Shown here: positions 1 through 5,720 of the stretch, one piece after another
Layout of the letters: each line of letters starts with the position of its first letter
Position numbering within the stretch: position 1 is the stretch's first letter
Origin: Acidobacteriota bacterium
Lineage (GTDB): Bacteria > Acidobacteriota > Terriglobia > Acidoferrales > 2-02-FULL-67-57
NCBI GenBank assembly: GCA_016210895.1
Contig: JACQTG010000186.1
Location: 1-6,202 of the forward strand
DNA: 6,202 nucleotides
Direction: 5' to 3'
The notes under the pieces: generated by a model
What the model was told of the DNA's origin: nothing
The model's database searches: none
The model's input: only the letters and a program-made list of their open reading frames with translations
Program-made: the position numbers and the translations under genes

Positions 1-232
1 ATGTCCCCCATCGTCTCTCGCTTGTACCTACGTCGCGGCCGCTCATCCGCCTTCCTGGCTAGCACACACCGGCACCCCTGTCTAATAACGATGAACACCC
101 TGAACACGAAGAGAATCCTGAGAATCTTTCCCGAAAGAGGTAGGCTGGCCCGTGCGCTACAGAACTCCGCTGTGTCGGCTTGCGGCCAGAGCCCGCGGTG
201 AATTAAGATTTCCCCCCGAGGAGCGTGACTTA
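1..232. other. Left-edge region upstream of the zinc-ribbon gene, no gene supported
   Basis: No convincing gene is visible here. An open frame runs from base 1 to 201 on the + strand, but its translation is Arg- and Ser-rich, has no recognisable domain, and it lacks a visible start context because it begins at the window edge. The last 15 bases hold the ribosome site (GAGGAG, 218-223) of the next gene. The stretch presumably contains the promoter of that gene, but no strong -35/-10 pair stands out. Confidence 0.5.
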
Positions 233-469
233 ATGCCTATCTTCGAGTACGCCTGCAAGGACTGCGCGCATCGCTTCGAGGCTTTTGTCCAGGGCGGTGC
301 GCAGGCGCAGTGTCCCGCCTGTCAGAGCACGAATCTCGAGCAGCAGCTTTCCGTCTTTGCCGTGGGCGGTCGCAGTGAGCGTCTGGCCCCGAACCTTCGG
401 GGCGAGCCTGCCGGGCCCTGCGGCACCTGTGGCGACCCGCGCGGCCCCGGCTCCTGCTCCATCAACTGA
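233..469 (+). CDS. FmdB-family zinc-ribbon protein (putative regulatory protein)
   Basis: This encodes a 78-residue cytoplasmic zinc-ribbon protein of the FmdB type. The start MPIFEYACKDC is the family signature. C8/C11 and C27/C30 form a CX2C-X15-CX2C metal-binding ribbon, and the tail (about residues 63-75) adds a second Cys group, CGTCGDPRGPGSC, as in many longer family members. The ATG at 233 is preferred over an upstream in-frame start at 152 because GAGGAG (218-223) lies 9 bases before it and the homology begins exactly there. FmdB was named from a methylotroph amidase/formamidase locus and is described as a putative regulator; its biochemical role is not settled, so no target is assigned. 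It is the only + strand gene and converges on the cupin gene 17 bases away. Family assignment is firm; function is open. Confidence 0.9.
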   Translation: MPIFEYACKDCAHRFEAFVQGGAQAQCPACQSTNLEQQLSVFAVGGRSERLAPNLRGEPAGPCGTCGDPRGPGSCSIN

Positions 470-486
470 GAGTGCTTGCCCGCAGT

Positions 487-1005
487 TCAGGGTCTGTCAC
501 TCTGACAGATGATTCTCTGAAGCTTGCTTCCTTCCTGTTCCAACTCAGCCCGGCGGGCGAGCGGCACCATCGCCGTGCCTGGCCAATCGGCCGGCAGCAG
601 CTCGACGACCAGTAGCCGGGCGGGCTGCTGGGTGCGGTTTTGCACGCCGAAGCTGGCGTCGCCGGCCTCGTAGAAATATTCCCCCGCGCGCACTTGGAGC
701 TCCTTCCCGGTGGCCGCATCAATGACGGTCAACTCGCCTGACAGGACCATCCGGATGCCCGGGCCGATGTGGTAGTGGTCGCCCAGCTTGGCGCCTGGTT
801 CGAAATCGACTTCGCTGGCGCGCAGCTTGAGGCGGCCGTTGAGCGGTTGAAGAAAGCCTTCGACCGCGGCCTCAAACTTCGTGGCCCCGCGAACACCGCT
901 CATTTCAACTGCGGTGTGGCGCGCAGGCATCTGTCTCGCACGGGCAGCGAGAGCGGCGATGGCGAGAGTCACGAGAACGGGAATGATCAGATGTCTCGAA
1001 GGCAT
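487..1005 (-). CDS. Cupin-domain protein with N-terminal signal or anchor
   Basis: A 172-residue single-domain cupin. Residues 6-21 are hydrophobic after MPSRH, and ARA at 21-23 could be a signal-peptidase site, so the protein is probably exported or membrane-anchored. The cupin barrel spans about 62-137. Motif 1 reads PGAKLGDHYH (70-79) and supplies H77 and H79, but the usual Glu a few residues later is absent (GPGIRMVLSG). Motif 2 (about 108-123, GEYFYEAGDASFGVQN) lacks the customary His. Metal binding is therefore doubtful or two-His only, and a sensor, binding or structural role is as likely as catalysis. The ATG start has a GGGAGGG ribosome site at 1009-1015, somewhat close. The preceding zinc-ribbon membrane gene ends 12 bases upstream, so the two are probably co-transcribed. 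The fold is clear; substrate and function cannot be told. Confidence 0.85.
   Translation of the reverse strand: MPSRHLIIPVLVTLAIAALAARARQMPARHTAVEMSGVRGATKFEAAVEGFLQPLNGRLKLRASEVDFEPGAKLGDHYHIGPGIRMVLSGELTVIDAATGKELQVRAGEYFYEAGDASFGVQNRTQQPARLLVVELLPADWPGTAMVPLARRAELEQEGSKLQRIICQSDRP
493..509. terminator. Small hairpin at the convergent gene ends, possible weak terminator
   Basis: TCTGTCA-CTC-TGACAGA is a perfect 7-bp inverted repeat with a 3-base loop. It lies 24 bases past the stop of the + strand FmdB gene and within the last codons of the - strand cupin gene. The position suits a terminator for the + strand gene, but no T-run follows on either strand, so intrinsic termination is not supported by the sequence alone. 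Confidence 0.25.
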
Positions 1006-1017
1006 ACGCCCTCCCTG

Positions 1018-1551
1018 TTAGAACTGGTTCTTGGGCACACGCCCCAGCACGATGCTTCCTGAGTAGTAAGCAAAGACGACAGCCTGAATCAAGAGCGGAG
1101 CAAAAGGAGAAACCAGCAGACGTGGCCAGGCTATTCCTCGCGGCAGCGTAACAAGCGGGATTCCAACCGCATTGGCAACCAACACAAGCGCGGCGATGGC
1201 CCTCCCCGCGTAGCGAAGCGCTTGCCGCTGCGAGCCCACCGCTTTCCATACCCAGTCCAGCACGATCGCGTTGCCTACTATGGCCAGACCAATGGTCAGG
1301 AACAGAACCCACTGAACGAAGGCCGCGAGTCCCGACCATTCGCTGCCCTGGGTTCCTCTGGCTCCCATACCGCGAAAAGATGCGAGCACCATCAGCGCAA
1401 GGCCCATGAGTGCGAAGACCCGGCAGAGGGTGGGGAGACGCGACGTTGCCTTGGGGGCAGCAGGTGGCTCACACCGGGGGCACGCCAGGCGTTCGACGGG
1501 AACTTGGCCGCCGCAGGTGCGGCAGGTCCAGTAGATATTCGACGTGCGCAT
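1018..1551 (-). CDS. Zinc-ribbon integral membrane protein of unknown function
   Basis: A 177-residue protein that I cannot place in a named family. The N-terminus carries a rubredoxin-like zinc ribbon, C10-X2-C13-X10-C24-X2-C27, followed by a short Pro/Ala linker. Four hydrophobic segments come next, at about 41-59, 77-99, 114-136 and 147-168, so it should be a four-helix inner-membrane protein. The short ribbon is likely cytoplasmic. The ATG at 1551 places the ribbon right at the N-terminus, and only a weak purine-rich site precedes it. It starts 28 bases after the end of the GluRS-like gene and ends 12 bases before the cupin gene, which suggests one transcription unit of three. Such ribbon-plus-helices proteins are common among uncharacterised bacterial membrane proteins; no activity is claimed. 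Confidence 0.75.
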   Translation of the reverse strand: MRTSNIYWTCRTCGGQVPVERLACPRCEPPAAPKATSRLPTLCRVFALMGLALMVLASFRGMGARGTQGSEWSGLAAFVQWVLFLTIGLAIVGNAIVLDWVWKAVGSQRQALRYAGRAIAALVLVANAVGIPLVTLPRGIAWPRLLVSPFAPLLIQAVVFAYYSGSIVLGRVPKNQF

Positions 1552-1579
1552 CGCAGCGTTCTCGTCCGCTGCCGGGAGC

Positions 1580-2587
1580 CTAGACGAAAACGGAGCAGAA
1601 CTCCAGCACCCGCTGGCGGCAGCTCTTCACCGGCTGGGGCAGCGGCAGTTGGCTGCCGGTTTCGAGAATCGGCACCAGCTCGGCCAGCTCGGGGCCGAAA
1701 GGCAGCCCGGTCAGCATCACGCGGATAGGGGCAAGAAAGGCGCGGCCTTTGCGATGCGTCGCCTGCCGGACCTCTTTCAGGATGCCCGCCAGGCGCTCAG
1801 TCGTCAGCCAACTGTCGGCCAGGGCGCGCCGGCCGAACTCGCGGATGACGTCGCGGGCACCCTCGCGTTCGAGCGCCGCGCGGCTGTCGGGAAACGCGAG
1901 TGCCTGCTCGGCCGAATAGCGGAAGATGAACCGGGTGCGCTGAGGCAACAGGGAGAGGAAATCGAGCCCGGGCAAAACGGATTGAATCACGGCTTTGAGC
2001 CACTGGCGGACGGGTTCGGTTGGTTCCTCGGGGAGGTAGCCGGGGGCGGTGAAGTAGGCCAGGCTCAGCTCGAGCAAGCGGTCGAGATCGGCCTGCTGGA
2101 GCCAGTGGTGGTTCAAGGCGCGGAGCTTCTCCGCGTCAAAGTGCACCGGGGTCGAGATGATTTGCTCGGGGTGGAAGACGCGCTGAAGCTCGTCGGGCGA
2201 CAGGCTCTCGCTCGTGCCCTCGGGCGGCCGCCAGCCGAGCAGAGCCAGGAAGTTGACCAGGGCTTCGGGCAGGACACCGAGCCGGCGCAGCTCGGCAACA
2301 GACGTAGCGGCCGTTCCGGTTCCCCAGGGTGCCGGCTCCGATGGCAGAATGTCCGGTAGCCGCCTGAGCCACTCCGGTTCTTTTGCTTCCTTTGCCTCGA
2401 CTCCCAGCCAGCGCAATTCCTCCCGCCAGAGGTGGCGGCCCGGGGGGATGACGAACGGCTTGCCCTGCTGCCCCTCCCGCCCCCGGTGGGGGCGGCTCCA
2501 GAGCCAGCGGTAGAGCGCCTCCCGCGCCGCGGCAACCGTCAGGCCATGCTCGGCGGTGAGGTTCGACGGTGTGTAGCGGCAAACCAT
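1580..2587 (-). CDS. Glutamyl-tRNA-synthetase-like protein lacking the catalytic core
   Basis: A 335-residue protein descended from bacterial glutamyl-tRNA synthetase (GluRS, usually about 470-500 residues). The N-terminus MVCRYTPS matches the GluRS start VxTRxAPSPTG, and AREALYRWLWSR (21-32) matches the helix after the HIGH signature. The HIGH tetrapeptide itself aligns with TVAA (17-20), and the RIEDTD stretch is gone. After REELRWLG (55-62) the normal sequence jumps to ATSVAELRRLGVLPEALVNF (94-113), which in GluRS directly follows KMSKR; the KMSKR position reads PWGTG (87-91). About 170-190 residues of the Rossmann and acceptor-binding region are therefore missing. From 94 to about 310 the stem-contact and anticodon-binding helical domains are well kept, including FDAEKLRALNHHWL (150-163) and the terminal RVMLTGLPFGPELAELVPIL. 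It cannot be a normal aminoacylating enzyme. The ATG at 2587 is chosen because homology begins there; the GTG at 2626 would add 13 residues without a ribosome site. Its place after ispD-ispF is the classical gltX position. A true gltX must be elsewhere in the genome (inference). Confidence 0.85.
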   Translation of the reverse strand: MVCRYTPSNLTAEHGLTVAAAREALYRWLWSRPHRGREGQQGKPFVIPPGRHLWREELRWLGVEAKEAKEPEWLRRLPDILPSEPAPWGTGTAATSVAELRRLGVLPEALVNFLALLGWRPPEGTSESLSPDELQRVFHPEQIISTPVHFDAEKLRALNHHWLQQADLDRLLELSLAYFTAPGYLPEEPTEPVRQWLKAVIQSVLPGLDFLSLLPQRTRFIFRYSAEQALAFPDSRAALEREGARDVIREFGRRALADSWLTTERLAGILKEVRQATHRKGRAFLAPIRVMLTGLPFGPELAELVPILETGSQLPLPQPVKSCRQRVLEFCSVFV

Positions 2588-2672
2588 CGATATTCTTCGC
2601 GGTTCCTGCGCGATCGAGCGGGACACGACTAGGATACACCGAGTTGGCCGAGAAGCGATTCGGTGGGTTCGT

Positions 2673-2846
2673 TTAGCCAGTGGTAGGTTGTTGCTTGCGA
2701 CGCTTGCGCGCCAGCCACTCGCGCGCCAGCAGGGGTAGCTCAGCGCGCTTCAATTGCCCCTGCTCGTGGAGCTTGAGTTTTTCCTTCAGGCGCTTGCGCC
2801 GCCGCTGATGCTTCTTCCGCGTTCGGAATCGTTTCTGGCGTCCCAT
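2673..2846 (-). CDS. Small highly basic protein, 57 residues, unknown function
   Basis: This open frame encodes MGRQKRFRTRKKHQ... ending in KRRKQQPTTG. About 40% of residues are Lys or Arg, there is no Asp and only four Glu, so the isoelectric point must be very high. Residues 3-25 form an almost continuous basic stretch, and residues 31-50 (QLKRAELPLL followed by AREWLARKRR) look helical and amphipathic. That composition is typical of ribosomal or other RNA-binding small proteins, but it does not match a ribosomal protein I recognise. It resembles only loosely the small basic domains of unknown function found in several phyla. It sits between ispF (94-base gap) and the GluRS-like gene (85 bases to its ATG), in the same direction. 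A promoter candidate and a dyad precede it, but the ribosome site is weak. It is likely real because the frame is compositionally coherent and fills the gap, but without comparison this is not proven. Confidence 0.6.
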   Translation of the reverse strand: MGRQKRFRTRKKHQRRRKRLKEKLKLHEQGQLKRAELPLLAREWLARKRRKQQPTTG

Positions 2847-2863
2847 AGACAAGAATTCACTGC

Positions 2864-2886
2864 ATAGCGAATCTGAGAAGCGCTAT
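2864..2886. promoter_or_regulatory. 23-bp dyad ATAGCG-N11-CGCTAT, possible operator
   Basis: The perfect 6-bp arms at 2864-2869 and 2881-2886 are separated by 11 bases, giving about two helical turns between arm outer ends, a geometry usual for dimeric repressor sites. The dyad lies just downstream of a candidate -10 element and upstream of the ATG of the small basic gene. It could instead be an RNA hairpin in the leader of that gene. No known regulator is assigned. Confidence 0.3.
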
Positions 2887-2914
2887 TTATCCCGCAATCG
2901 TGTGGCGAAAGCAA
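2886..2914 (-). promoter_or_regulatory. Candidate sigma70-type promoter for the small basic gene and GluRS-like gene
   Basis: On the - strand, TTGCTT (2909-2914) and GATAAA (2886-2891) are spaced 17 bases apart. Each hexamer is an imperfect match, at 3/6 and 4/6. The position, about 40 bases before the start codon and beyond the ispF stop, is reasonable. It would let the small gene and what follows be expressed separately from ispD-ispF. Confidence 0.35.
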
Positions 2915-2940
2915 GTGCCAGAAAGGGTGTGGCCGCGGGT

Positions 2941-3423
2941 TCAGATTCCCTCCAGCAGGACGACAGCGTGGGCGGCTATGGCTTCGCCGCGGCCGATGGC
3001 TTCCTGGCCCTCGGTGGTCTTGGCCTTGACGTTGACCTGCGCCGGCTCGAGGGCGAGCGTGCGGGCCAGCGTTTCACGCATCTGGCCAAAGTACGGGGCC
3101 AGCCGGGGCTGCTCGGCCACGACCACTGTATCCGCCTGCGCCACGCGCCAGCCTTTCTCGCCCACGAGCTTCGCCACGCGTGCCAGCAGCTCCAGGCTGG
3201 AGGCATCTTTCCACTTGGGGTCGCTGTCGGGGAAGTGTTGACCGATGTCGCCCAGGCCGGCGGCGCCGAGGATGGCGTCGCAGAGAGCGTGCGTCAGCAC
3301 ATCGCCGTCGGAGTGTCCCGTCAGTCCCTTGTCGTGGGGAATCCCCACTCCGCCCAGGATGAGCTTCCGCCCCGCCACCAGCCGATGGTAGTCATACCCA
3401 ATCCCTACGCGCGGAGCGGCCAC
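2941..3423 (-). CDS. ispF: 2-C-methyl-D-erythritol 2,4-cyclodiphosphate synthase
   Basis: IspF cyclises 4-diphosphocytidyl-methylerythritol 2-phosphate to methylerythritol 2,4-cyclodiphosphate with loss of CMP, in the MEP isoprenoid pathway. It works as a cytoplasmic homotrimer with a divalent metal. The 160 residues match the usual length. Visible are the N-terminal RVGIGYDYHR (D11 and H13 metal ligands), ILGGVGIPHDKGLTGHSDGD (H37 ligand), LGDIGQHFPDSDP (58-69), and the C-terminal KAKTTEGQEAIGRGEAIAAH (133-152). All key positions are present, so it should be active. The start is GTG at 3423, one base past the ispD stop, with GGAGGA (3431-3436) seven bases before it inside the ispD 3' end. 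This arrangement implies translational coupling with ispD. Confidence 0.97.
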   Translation of the reverse strand: MAAPRVGIGYDYHRLVAGRKLILGGVGIPHDKGLTGHSDGDVLTHALCDAILGAAGLGDIGQHFPDSDPKWKDASSLELLARVAKLVGEKGWRVAQADTVVVAEQPRLAPYFGQMRETLARTLALEPAQVNVKAKTTEGQEAIGRGEAIAAHAVVLLEGI

Positions 3424-3424
3424 C

Positions 3425-4132
3425 TTATTTTCCTCCGGAGGCGCGTTCCTGGCTGAGGAGGAAGCGGGCGAGTTCGAGGTCGGCGGGCTTGGTGATTTTG
3501 ATATTGCAGTCGGAGCCTTCGATGACCGTCACCTCGTGGCCGAGGCGCTCGACCAGCACCGCCTCGTCCGAGCCATGATAGCCGTCGGCCTCCGCGCGCG
3601 CGAAGGCTTCCTTGAGCAGCGCGTAGCGGAAGACCTGCGGGGTCTGCGCCAGCACAATGCGCTCGCGCGCCAGCGTCCCCGTGACGCGGGTGCGCTCAAT
3701 CTGTTTGACGGTGTCGGTGACCGGCAGGGCCAGAATGGCCGCCCCCGAGGCCGCAGCGGCGTCCAGTACCTTCTCGACCAGCTCCACCGTGACAAAGGGG
3801 CGGACGGCGTCGTGCACAGCCACCAGTTCCGTGTCAGCGGGCAGCCGCGCCAGACAAGCGGCGACGGACTCCTGGCGGTAGTCGCCGCCTTCGACCAGCG
3901 TGATGCGCTCGCGGTAGGGCTCGCGCGTGAGCGCCGCCTCGGCCGCAGCCTTGTCTTCCGGGTGTACGGCAACGAACAGGTGCTCCAGGCGCGCGCAGGC
4001 GGCCAGCTTGCGCAGGGTCCAGAGAAGGAGGGGAGCACCCTCCAGTTCGAGCAGTGCCTTGTGGCGCCCTGAACGTTCGCGGTCCATACGAATGCCGAGG
4101 CCGGCGGCGGGTACGATGGCTACGGTTTTCAT
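3425..4132 (-). CDS. ispD: 2-C-methyl-D-erythritol 4-phosphate cytidylyltransferase
   Basis: IspD transfers CMP from CTP to methylerythritol 4-phosphate, two steps before IspF in the MEP pathway. The 235 residues are full length. Motifs in order are the nucleotide-binding loop PAAGLGIRM (8-16), K25 in the following loop (HKALLEL, replacing the more usual PKQ), EGGDYRQESV (81-90), VHDAVRPF (106-113), QTPQVF (163-168), GSDEA (187-191) and the C-terminal KITKPADLELA (212-222). The ATG at 4132 has AAGGAG at 4143-4148, ten bases upstream. It follows the PIN-TRAM gene by 76 bases and precedes ispF by one base, an order known from other bacteria. The replacement of PKQ by HKA is a mild variation; catalytic residues otherwise look intact. 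Confidence 0.97.
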   Translation of the reverse strand: MKTVAIVPAAGLGIRMDRERSGRHKALLELEGAPLLLWTLRKLAACARLEHLFVAVHPEDKAAAEAALTREPYRERITLVEGGDYRQESVAACLARLPADTELVAVHDAVRPFVTVELVEKVLDAAAASGAAILALPVTDTVKQIERTRVTGTLARERIVLAQTPQVFRYALLKEAFARAEADGYHGSDEAVLVERLGHEVTVIEGSDCNIKITKPADLELARFLLSQERASGGK

Positions 4133-4208
4133 CGCGCGCTGGCTCCTTGCGACACGTCCGCCGAGACGCTTGCCTCGAGCGGGTTCGAGAGAAGAGTGAA
4201 GCTAGATT

Positions 4209-5381
4209 CTACTCGTCGCTGACGACTTCGTAATGCTCGCCGCGATTGCCCGCCCGCTGGTTGGCCCGGGGCTCGCGGCCAGCCACCGCCTGGGAGTTGG
4301 AGGCGTTGCGTTCGGGCTGGGGAGACGGCTCCGGCGCAGCGTTTTGGTTTCGACCAGCTGGCTGCGGCGTGCGGTCAGCGGCTTCGGGGCGCGCAGGACG
4401 CGCTTCTTCGAAGCGGCCGAAGATCATCTTGCCGGCGGTGGTTTGCAGAACGCTGGTGACGATGACGTCGATGGTCTTCCCGATCAGGCGGCGGGCGTTG
4501 TCGACCACCACCATGGTGCCGTCGTCGAGGTAGGCGACCCCCTGGTTGTGCTCCTTGCCTTCCTTGAGGATGAAGACCCGCATGGTTTCGCCCGGCAGCA
4601 CGATGGGCTTCAGGGCGTTCGCCAGCTCGTTGATGTTCAGGACCTCGAGCCCCTGGAGCTGCGCCAGCTTGTTCAGGTTGAAGTCGTTGGTGACGATCTT
4701 GCCGTCGTAGCGCTTGGCCAGCTCGATCAGCTTCAGGTCAACGTCGCGCAGGTGGGGGAAGTCGTCGTCGATGATTTCGACCTGGAGGTTGTGAATCTTC
4801 TGAATCCGCTGCAGGATGTCGAGGCCGCGGCGGCCGCGGTTGCGCTTCAGCGCGTCGCCCGAATCGGCCACGAGTTGCAGCTCGCGCAGCACAAACTGCG
4901 GAATCAGCAGGATGCCGTCGACGAAGCCGGTCTCGCAGATGTCGGCGATGCGGCCGTCGATGATGACGCTCGTGTCCACAATCTTGAAGCTGCGCTTGGG
5001 GCGCTCGCTGCCAAACAGCCCGCCCAGGGCGGTGAGGTTCAGCAGGTCGCCCTTATTGGCGCCGACCACCAGGCCGACGTAGGTCATAAACAGCAGCAGG
5101 GCAATCTGCAGGAAGGCCAGGCTGCGGGATTCGATGTTGGTCTGGGCCAGCACCAGGGTCATCAGGTAGGCGCCCAGGATGCCGAGGATGGAACCGATGA
5201 CGGCGCCAATCAGGCGCTTGAGGCTGACGCGCCGCAGGCGCATCTCAAACAGCACGATCGAAAGCCCGAACAAGACCCCGAACAGGCCCGAGTAGAAGGG
5301 CGGCAGGCGGAAGGGCCGGATGTGGTAGGAGGCCACGGTGGTGATGATGATGAACACACTCCGGATCAGGGTGAGATCCAT
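4209..5381 (-). CDS. Membrane-anchored PIN-TRAM domain protein (YacL type)
   Basis: A 390-residue protein with four hydrophobic N-terminal helices (about 4-20, 30-47, 57-79, 88-108), then a PIN nuclease domain (about 131-255), a TRAM domain (about 260-322) and a polar tail rich in Pro, Ala, Gln, Asn and Arg (325-390) that looks disordered. PIN acidic residues are visible: D136 in KIVDTSVIIDGR, E167 in VLRELQ, D213/D215 in LRDVDLKLIELA and D233 in TNDFN. The TRAM part, VFILKEGKEHNQGVAYLDDG (269-288), is a putative RNA-binding module, so a membrane-bound ribonuclease is the likely activity. The substrate is unknown. It matches Bacillus YacL in domain order and in its place before ispD. The ATG at 5381 is chosen because the membrane segment starts there as in relatives, but it lacks a clear ribosome site; a longer form starting near 5522 is possible. 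Confidence 0.85.
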   Translation of the reverse strand: MDLTLIRSVFIIITTVASYHIRPFRLPPFYSGLFGVLFGLSIVLFEMRLRRVSLKRLIGAVIGSILGILGAYLMTLVLAQTNIESRSLAFLQIALLLFMTYVGLVVGANKGDLLNLTALGGLFGSERPKRSFKIVDTSVIIDGRIADICETGFVDGILLIPQFVLRELQLVADSGDALKRNRGRRGLDILQRIQKIHNLQVEIIDDDFPHLRDVDLKLIELAKRYDGKIVTNDFNLNKLAQLQGLEVLNINELANALKPIVLPGETMRVFILKEGKEHNQGVAYLDDGTMVVVDNARRLIGKTIDVIVTSVLQTTAGKMIFGRFEEARPARPEAADRTPQPAGRNQNAAPEPSPQPERNASNSQAVAGREPRANQRAGNRGEHYEVVSDE

Positions 5382-5528
5382 CCACCCCCAGCGCTCCCCG
5401 GTGGGCAGTAAGGACGTCCCCGAAGACTGGGAACCGGTCGAAGCCGCGGTATTGGTGACTCGGGATTCGCCGTGTCGGCCTTGCAAGAGGCGGCGGCGCC
5501 CGGGGTCGGAGCCTGCGCGGATAACTCG

Positions 5529-5535
5529 CCTCCTT
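5529..5535 (-). promoter_or_regulatory. Strong Shine-Dalgarno sequence (AAGGAGG) with no standard start codon after it
   Basis: AAGGAGG lies about 28 bases after the expected transcription start of the PIN-TRAM gene, an ideal leader length. No ATG, GTG or TTG follows within 4-12 bases in any frame. Six bases on is ATC (5520-5522), in frame with the PIN-TRAM gene. Either this is a rare ATC start adding 47 residues, a decayed start, or a chance match. Confidence 0.45.
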
Positions 5536-5569
5536 ATGAAGGCAAATAAAGCCCTGAATTTACTGGGTG

Positions 5570-5599
5570 AGTATAGCACCGCCCGAAAACCACCGGCAA
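5570..5599 (-). promoter_or_regulatory. Extended -10 promoter for the PIN-TRAM - ispD - ispF block
   Basis: On the - strand, TTGCCG (5594-5599) and TATACT (5570-5575) are 18 bases apart, and TGC directly precedes the -10 hexamer (5576-5578), giving the extended -10 TGnTATACT. Transcription should start near 5562. It lies about 130 bases past the alr stop and points into the PIN-TRAM gene. It also overlaps the farthest in-frame start codon (GTG at 5579), which rules that codon out as the translation start for this transcript. Confidence 0.65.
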
Positions 5600-5642
5600 G
5601 CTGTTTCCCGCGGCGGCCTCACAGGTAGCCCTGTAGCCGAGA

Positions 5643-5660
5643 GCCTGCCCGACGGCAGGC
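5643..5660. repeat. Hairpin-forming inverted repeat between alr and the PIN-TRAM gene
   Basis: GCCTGCC-CGAC-GGCAGGC is a perfect 7-bp stem with a 4-base loop, lying downstream of alr. It is G+C-rich enough to act as a transcript end or 3' stabiliser, but no T-run follows on the - strand. It could belong to a dispersed REP-like family; only one copy is in this window. Confidence 0.45.
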
Positions 5661-5700
5661 CGGGGAAAAGCGGGGCCAGTGCAGGGGTTCCGGTCAGGCA

Positions 5701-5720
5701 GGGATCCCGAAGCTTCGGGA
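5701..5720. repeat. Overlapping perfect palindromes just after alr
   Basis: TCCCGAAGCTTCGGGA (5705-5720) is a perfect 16-bp palindrome beginning 7 bases past the alr stop. It overlaps GGGATCCC (5701-5708), itself a perfect 8-bp palindrome. There is no loop, so the intrastrand hairpin would be short. A protein-binding site, cruciform or REP-like unit are all possible. It is not a typical terminator because no T-run follows. Confidence 0.45.

Noticed and set aside
1..201. Open frame of 66 codons at the left edge on the + strand
   Set aside because: Begins at the window edge without a start context, has an Arg/Ser-rich composition and no recognisable motif, and is followed by the ribosome site of the FmdB gene.
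180..209. TTGCGG-N18-TAAGAT as promoter of the FmdB-type gene
   Set aside because: Both hexamers are weak, and the implied transcription start (about 216) would fall almost on the Shine-Dalgarno sequence at 218-223.
519..530. GAAGC-TT-GCTTC as terminator of the FmdB-type gene
   Set aside because: The stem is 5 bp with a 2-base loop, which is sterically poor, and it lies inside the cupin coding region.
1544..2359. + strand open frame of 271 codons opposite the GluRS-like gene
   Set aside because: Antisense shadow: the - strand frame has unmistakable GluRS C-terminal motifs, while this one has none.
2136..2639. Alternative - strand frame through the GluRS-like N-terminus, checked as a place where the missing catalytic core might continue after a frameshift
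   Set aside because: No GluRS motif (HIGH, RIEDTD, KMSKR) appears in it, so the missing core is not hidden in another frame.
3432..3441. CCTCCGGAGG palindrome around the ispF ribosome site as a translation-blocking hairpin
   Set aside because: A 10-bp palindrome without a loop can form only about three intrastrand pairs, too weak to argue for control.
4233..5411. Long + strand open frame of 392 codons opposite the PIN-TRAM gene
   Set aside because: It is the antisense shadow of a clearly recognisable gene; its translation is a low-complexity mix of Asp, Gln, Val and His typical of reverse-strand reading in GC-rich DNA.
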